From Mycobacterium colombiense CECT 3035 (GTDB lineage Bacteria; Actinomycetota; Actinomycetes; Mycobacteriales; Mycobacteriaceae), in NCBI RefSeq assembly GCF_002105755.1, contig NZ_CP020821.1, positions 3,472,001-3,536,000 on the forward strand: a stretch of DNA of 64,000 nucleotides, read 5' to 3'. The translations under genes and the position numbers were made by a program. Positions 61,446 to 64,000 of the stretch are shown piece by piece. The stretch's first letter is position 1. Every line of letters starts with the position of its first letter. The notes beneath the pieces are model-generated. The model saw only the letters and a list, made by a program, of their open reading frames with translations, was not told the origin of the DNA and ran no database searches.

Positions 61446-62990
61446 ATGACCAACGATCCGCGCACGGTGCCCGCGGCGCTGGATCGTTTCGCCAGCCGGC
61501 TCCCCGATCACGACGCGTTGATCACCGACGAACGGTCCTTCACCGCGGCCGCGCTGCGCGATGAAGTGCGCCGGGCCGCCGCCGCCCTCATCGACCTCGG
61601 CGTGCGGGCGGGCGACCGGGTGGCCATCTGGTCGCCCAACACCTGGCACTGGGTGGTGGCCTGCCTGGCAATCCACCATGCCGGGGCGGCGATGGTGCCG
61701 CTGAACACCCGCTACACCGCCGCCGAGGCCGGCGACATCCTGGCCCGCACCGGCGCGCCCGTGCTGTTCGGGATGGGCCGATTCCTCGGCAACGACCGCG
61801 TCGCCGACCTGGACCGTGCGGCGCTGCCCGCGCTGCGGCACATCGTGCGGATACCGATCGAGGACGCGGAGACCGGGCCCGGGAGCTGGGACGAATTCAT
61901 CGCGCGCGGCAGCGACCTCGACGCGGTGGCAGCCCGCGCGTCCGCCGTCACGCCCGACGACGTCAGCGACATCCTCTTCACGTCCGGCACCACGGGCCGC
62001 AGCAAAGGCGTGCTGTGCGCGCACCGGCAGTCGCTGTCGGCCTCGGCGGCCTGGGCGACCAACGGCAAGATCACCAGCGACGACCGCTACCTGTGCATCA
62101 ACCCGTTCTTTCACAACTTCGGCTACAAGGCCGGCATCCTGGCCTGCCTGCAGACCGGCGCGACGCTGATCCCCCACCTGACCTTCGACCCGCTGCGCGC
62201 GCTGCAAGCCATTGAGCGAAACCGCATCACGGTGCTGCCCGGGCCGCCCACCATCTACCAGACGCTGCTGGACCACCCGGCTCGCGGCGACTATGACCTG
62301 AGCTCACTGCGGTTCGCCGTGACCGGAGCCGCGACCGTCCCGGTCGTGCTCGTCGAGCGCATGCAGTCCGAACTGGACATCGACATCGTGCTGACCGCGT
62401 ACGGCCTGACCGAGGCCAACGGCATGGGAACCATGTGCCGCGCCGACGACGACGCCGTCACGGTGGCCACCACGTGTGGGCGCCCGTTCGCCGACTTCGA
62501 ACTGCGCATCGACGCCGACTCACCCGGGGAATCGGGCGAGGTGCTGCTGCGCGGGCCGAACGTGATGCTGGGTTACCTCGAGGACCCGGAGGCCACCGCG
62601 GCCGCCATCGACGCCGACGGGTGGCTGCACACCGGTGACATCGGCGCCGTCGACGCCGCCGGCAACCTGCGGATCACCGACCGGCTCAAAGACATGTACA
62701 TCTGCGGTGGATTCAACGTCTACCCCGCCGAAGTCGAGCAGGTGCTGGCCCGCATGGACGGCGTGGCCGACGCCGCCGTGATCGGGGTTCCCGACGAGCG
62801 GCTCGGCGAAGTGGGCCGCGCCTACCTGGTGACCCGGCCCGGCGCCCAACTCGACGAACAATCTGTGATCGCTTACACCCGTGAGCATCTGGCGAACTTC
62901 AAGGCGCCGCGGTCGGTGCGGTTCGTCGACGCGTTGCCGCGCAATGCCGGCGGCAAGGTGGTCAAACCACAACTGCGAGAGCAGGACTGA
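61446..62990 (+). CDS. fadD3: FadD3, HIP-CoA synthetase
   Basis: Acyl-CoA synthetase of 514 residues. Motif A is DILFTSGTTGRSKGVLCAHRQ. The motif AYGLTEANGMGT and the C-terminal DRLKDMYICGGFNVYPAEVEQVL follow, and the last lysine (AGGKVVKPQL) is the usual catalytic one. It activates HIP, the C/D-ring propanoate left after KshA/KstD and Hsa steps; its product is the KstR2 ligand. ATG 61446 follows CTAGGAG. fadE31 starts immediately after its stop. Confidence 0.94.
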   Translation: MTNDPRTVPAALDRFASRLPDHDALITDERSFTAAALRDEVRRAAAALIDLGVRAGDRVAIWSPNTWHWVVACLAIHHAGAAMVPLNTRYTAAEAGDILARTGAPVLFGMGRFLGNDRVADLDRAALPALRHIVRIPIEDAETGPGSWDEFIARGSDLDAVAARASAVTPDDVSDILFTSGTTGRSKGVLCAHRQSLSASAAWATNGKITSDDRYLCINPFFHNFGYKAGILACLQTGATLIPHLTFDPLRALQAIERNRITVLPGPPTIYQTLLDHPARGDYDLSSLRFAVTGAATVPVVLVERMQSELDIDIVLTAYGLTEANGMGTMCRADDDAVTVATTCGRPFADFELRIDADSPGESGEVLLRGPNVMLGYLEDPEATAAAIDADGWLHTGDIGAVDAAGNLRITDRLKDMYICGGFNVYPAEVEQVLARMDGVADAAVIGVPDERLGEVGRAYLVTRPGAQLDEQSVIAYTREHLANFKAPRSVRFVDALPRNAGGKVVKPQLREQD

Positions 62991-64000
62991 ATGGATCTGG
63001 AACTCGACGAAGACACCTTGGCGTTTGCCGCCGAGGTGCGGGAATTCTTGTCGGCCAACGCCGATTCGATCCCGACAAAGTCTTACGACAACGCCGAAGG
63101 CTTTGCCCAGCACCGGCATTGGGACCGTGTGCTGTTCGACGCCGGGCTCTCGGTGATCAACTGGCCGAAGAAGTACGGGGGCCGTGACGCGCCGCTGCTG
63201 CACTGGGTGGTGTTCGAGGAGGAGTACTTCCGAGCCGGCGCGCCGGGCCGGGCCAGCGCCAACGGCACCTCGATGCTGGCGCCGACGCTGTTCGCGCACG
63301 GCACCGAGGAACAGCGGATGCGCATCCTGCCGAAAATGGCCAGCGGCGAGGAGATCTGGGCGCAGGCGTGGTCGGAGCCAGAATCCGGCAGCGACCTGGC
63401 GTCGCTGCGGTCCACCGCGACCCAGACCGACGGCGGCTGGCTGCTCAACGGGCAGAAGATCTGGAGCTCGCGAGCACCGTTCGCCGAGCGCGGTTTTGGG
63501 CTGTTCCGCTCCGACCCCGGCGCCGAGCGGCACAACGGGCTGACCTACTTCATGTTCGACCTGAAGGCCCAGGGTGTCACGGTGCGGCCCATCGTCCAGC
63601 TCGGTGGCGACACGGGGTTCGGCGAGATCTTCCTCGACGACGTCTTCGTGCCCGACGAGGACGTGATCGGCACCCCGCACGAGGGCTGGCGCGCGGCCAT
63701 GAGCACGTCGAGCAACGAGCGCGGCATGTCACTGCGCAGCCCGGCCCGCTTCCTGGCCACCGCGGAGCGGCTGGTGCAGCTGTGGAAGGACAGCGGCTCG
63801 CCCGACGCGTTCGCCGACCGCGTCGCCGACGGCTGGATCAAGGCGCAGGCCTACCGGTTGCAGACGTTCGGCACGGTGACCCGGCTGGCCCTCGGCGGCG
63901 AACTGGGCGCCGAATCGTCGGTGACCAAGGTGTTCTGGTCCGACCTCGACGTCGAACTACACCAGACCGCGCTCGACCTCCTCGCCGCCGACGGCGAGCT
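62991..64000 (+). CDS. fadE31: FadE31, acyl-CoA dehydrogenase (3' end outside window)
   Basis: The first 336 codons of an acyl-CoA dehydrogenase; the gene continues past the right edge. WSEPESGSDLASLRSTATQTDGGWLLNGQKIWSS is the FAD/substrate loop. It sits directly after fadD3 as in M. tuberculosis, where fadE31 is followed by fadE32 and fadE33. Its exact substrate in C/D-ring breakdown is less certain than that of FadE30. Confidence 0.92.
   Translation, partial: MDLELDEDTLAFAAEVREFLSANADSIPTKSYDNAEGFAQHRHWDRVLFDAGLSVINWPKKYGGRDAPLLHWVVFEEEYFRAGAPGRASANGTSMLAPTLFAHGTEEQRMRILPKMASGEEIWAQAWSEPESGSDLASLRSTATQTDGGWLLNGQKIWSSRAPFAERGFGLFRSDPGAERHNGLTYFMFDLKAQGVTVRPIVQLGGDTGFGEIFLDDVFVPDEDVIGTPHEGWRAAMSTSSNERGMSLRSPARFLATAERLVQLWKDSGSPDAFADRVADGWIKAQAYRLQTFGTVTRLALGGELGAESSVTKVFWSDLDVELHQTALDLLAADGE

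Overview
This is a 64 kb stretch of a high-GC actinobacterial chromosome, almost certainly a slow-growing non-tuberculous Mycobacterium. It matches, in gene order and strand, the cholesterol-catabolism locus that M. tuberculosis carries as Rv3494c to Rv3562. The slots that M. tuberculosis fills with PE_PGRS and PPE genes hold other genes here. That, plus the gene content, fits the M. avium complex or a relative; the species cannot be fixed from this window.

Layout. 1-8486: the mce4 cholesterol importer, minus strand (yrbE4A, yrbE4B, mce4A-F; mce4F runs off the left edge). 8487-13676: hsd4A and fdxD, then divergent fadE26-fadE27-fadD17 for side-chain oxidation. 13677-17964: an accessory patch with a proline-rich secreted peptide, a 20-codon leader-like ORF, a serine beta-lactamase-like protein, ilvX, an amidohydrolase and a fructosamine-kinase-like gene. 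17961-33029: fadD19, echA19, cyp142, a decarboxylase-like protein, an F420 enzyme, a DUF35 protein with ltp4 and ltp3, an NTF2-like protein, kshA, a sulfotransferase and an SDR. 33118-38950: a haemophore-like gene, hsaF-hsaG-hsaE, kstD and hsd4B. 38966-39956: a repeat-flanked DUF559 cassette. 39970-48595: the ltp2-chsH1-chsH2-fadE29-fadE28-cyp125 operon, divergent from fadA5, an NTF2-like gene and two Ddn-like reductases. 48592-64000: the KstR2-controlled genes that break down rings C and D (two SDRs, echA20, ipdA, ipdB, ipdC, fadA6, kstR2, ipdF, fadE30, fadD3, fadE31), interrupted by a SatD plus membrane-protein pair and a second DUF559 cassette.

How it works together. Mce4 imports sterol. 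CYP125 and CYP142 oxidise the terminal side-chain carbon; FadD19 and FadD17 make CoA esters; FadE26/27, EchA19, Ltp3/4, FadA5, FadE28/29, ChsH1/H2 and Ltp2 shorten the side chain. KstD and KshA open ring B. HsaE, HsaF and HsaG finish the A/B-ring fragment. FadD3 to IpdC degrade the C/D rings. Ten perfect KstR operators (TnnAACnnGTTnnA), two degenerate ones and three KstR2 operators (AnCAAGnnCTTGnT) were located. Several operators lie only 1-10 bases from a start codon, which suggests leaderless mRNAs.

Most worth a second look: two roughly 1 kb cassettes in which a DUF559 endonuclease-like gene sits between direct repeats of about 58 bp; a SatD/membrane-protein pair whose SatD resembles a class III nucleotide cyclase; a pair of KstR operators stranded between convergent genes; and one-base frameshifts in mce4D and fadE29 that may be assembly errors. 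No tRNA, rRNA, CRISPR array or insertion-sequence transposase was seen, and no gene-free stretch exceeds 300 bases.
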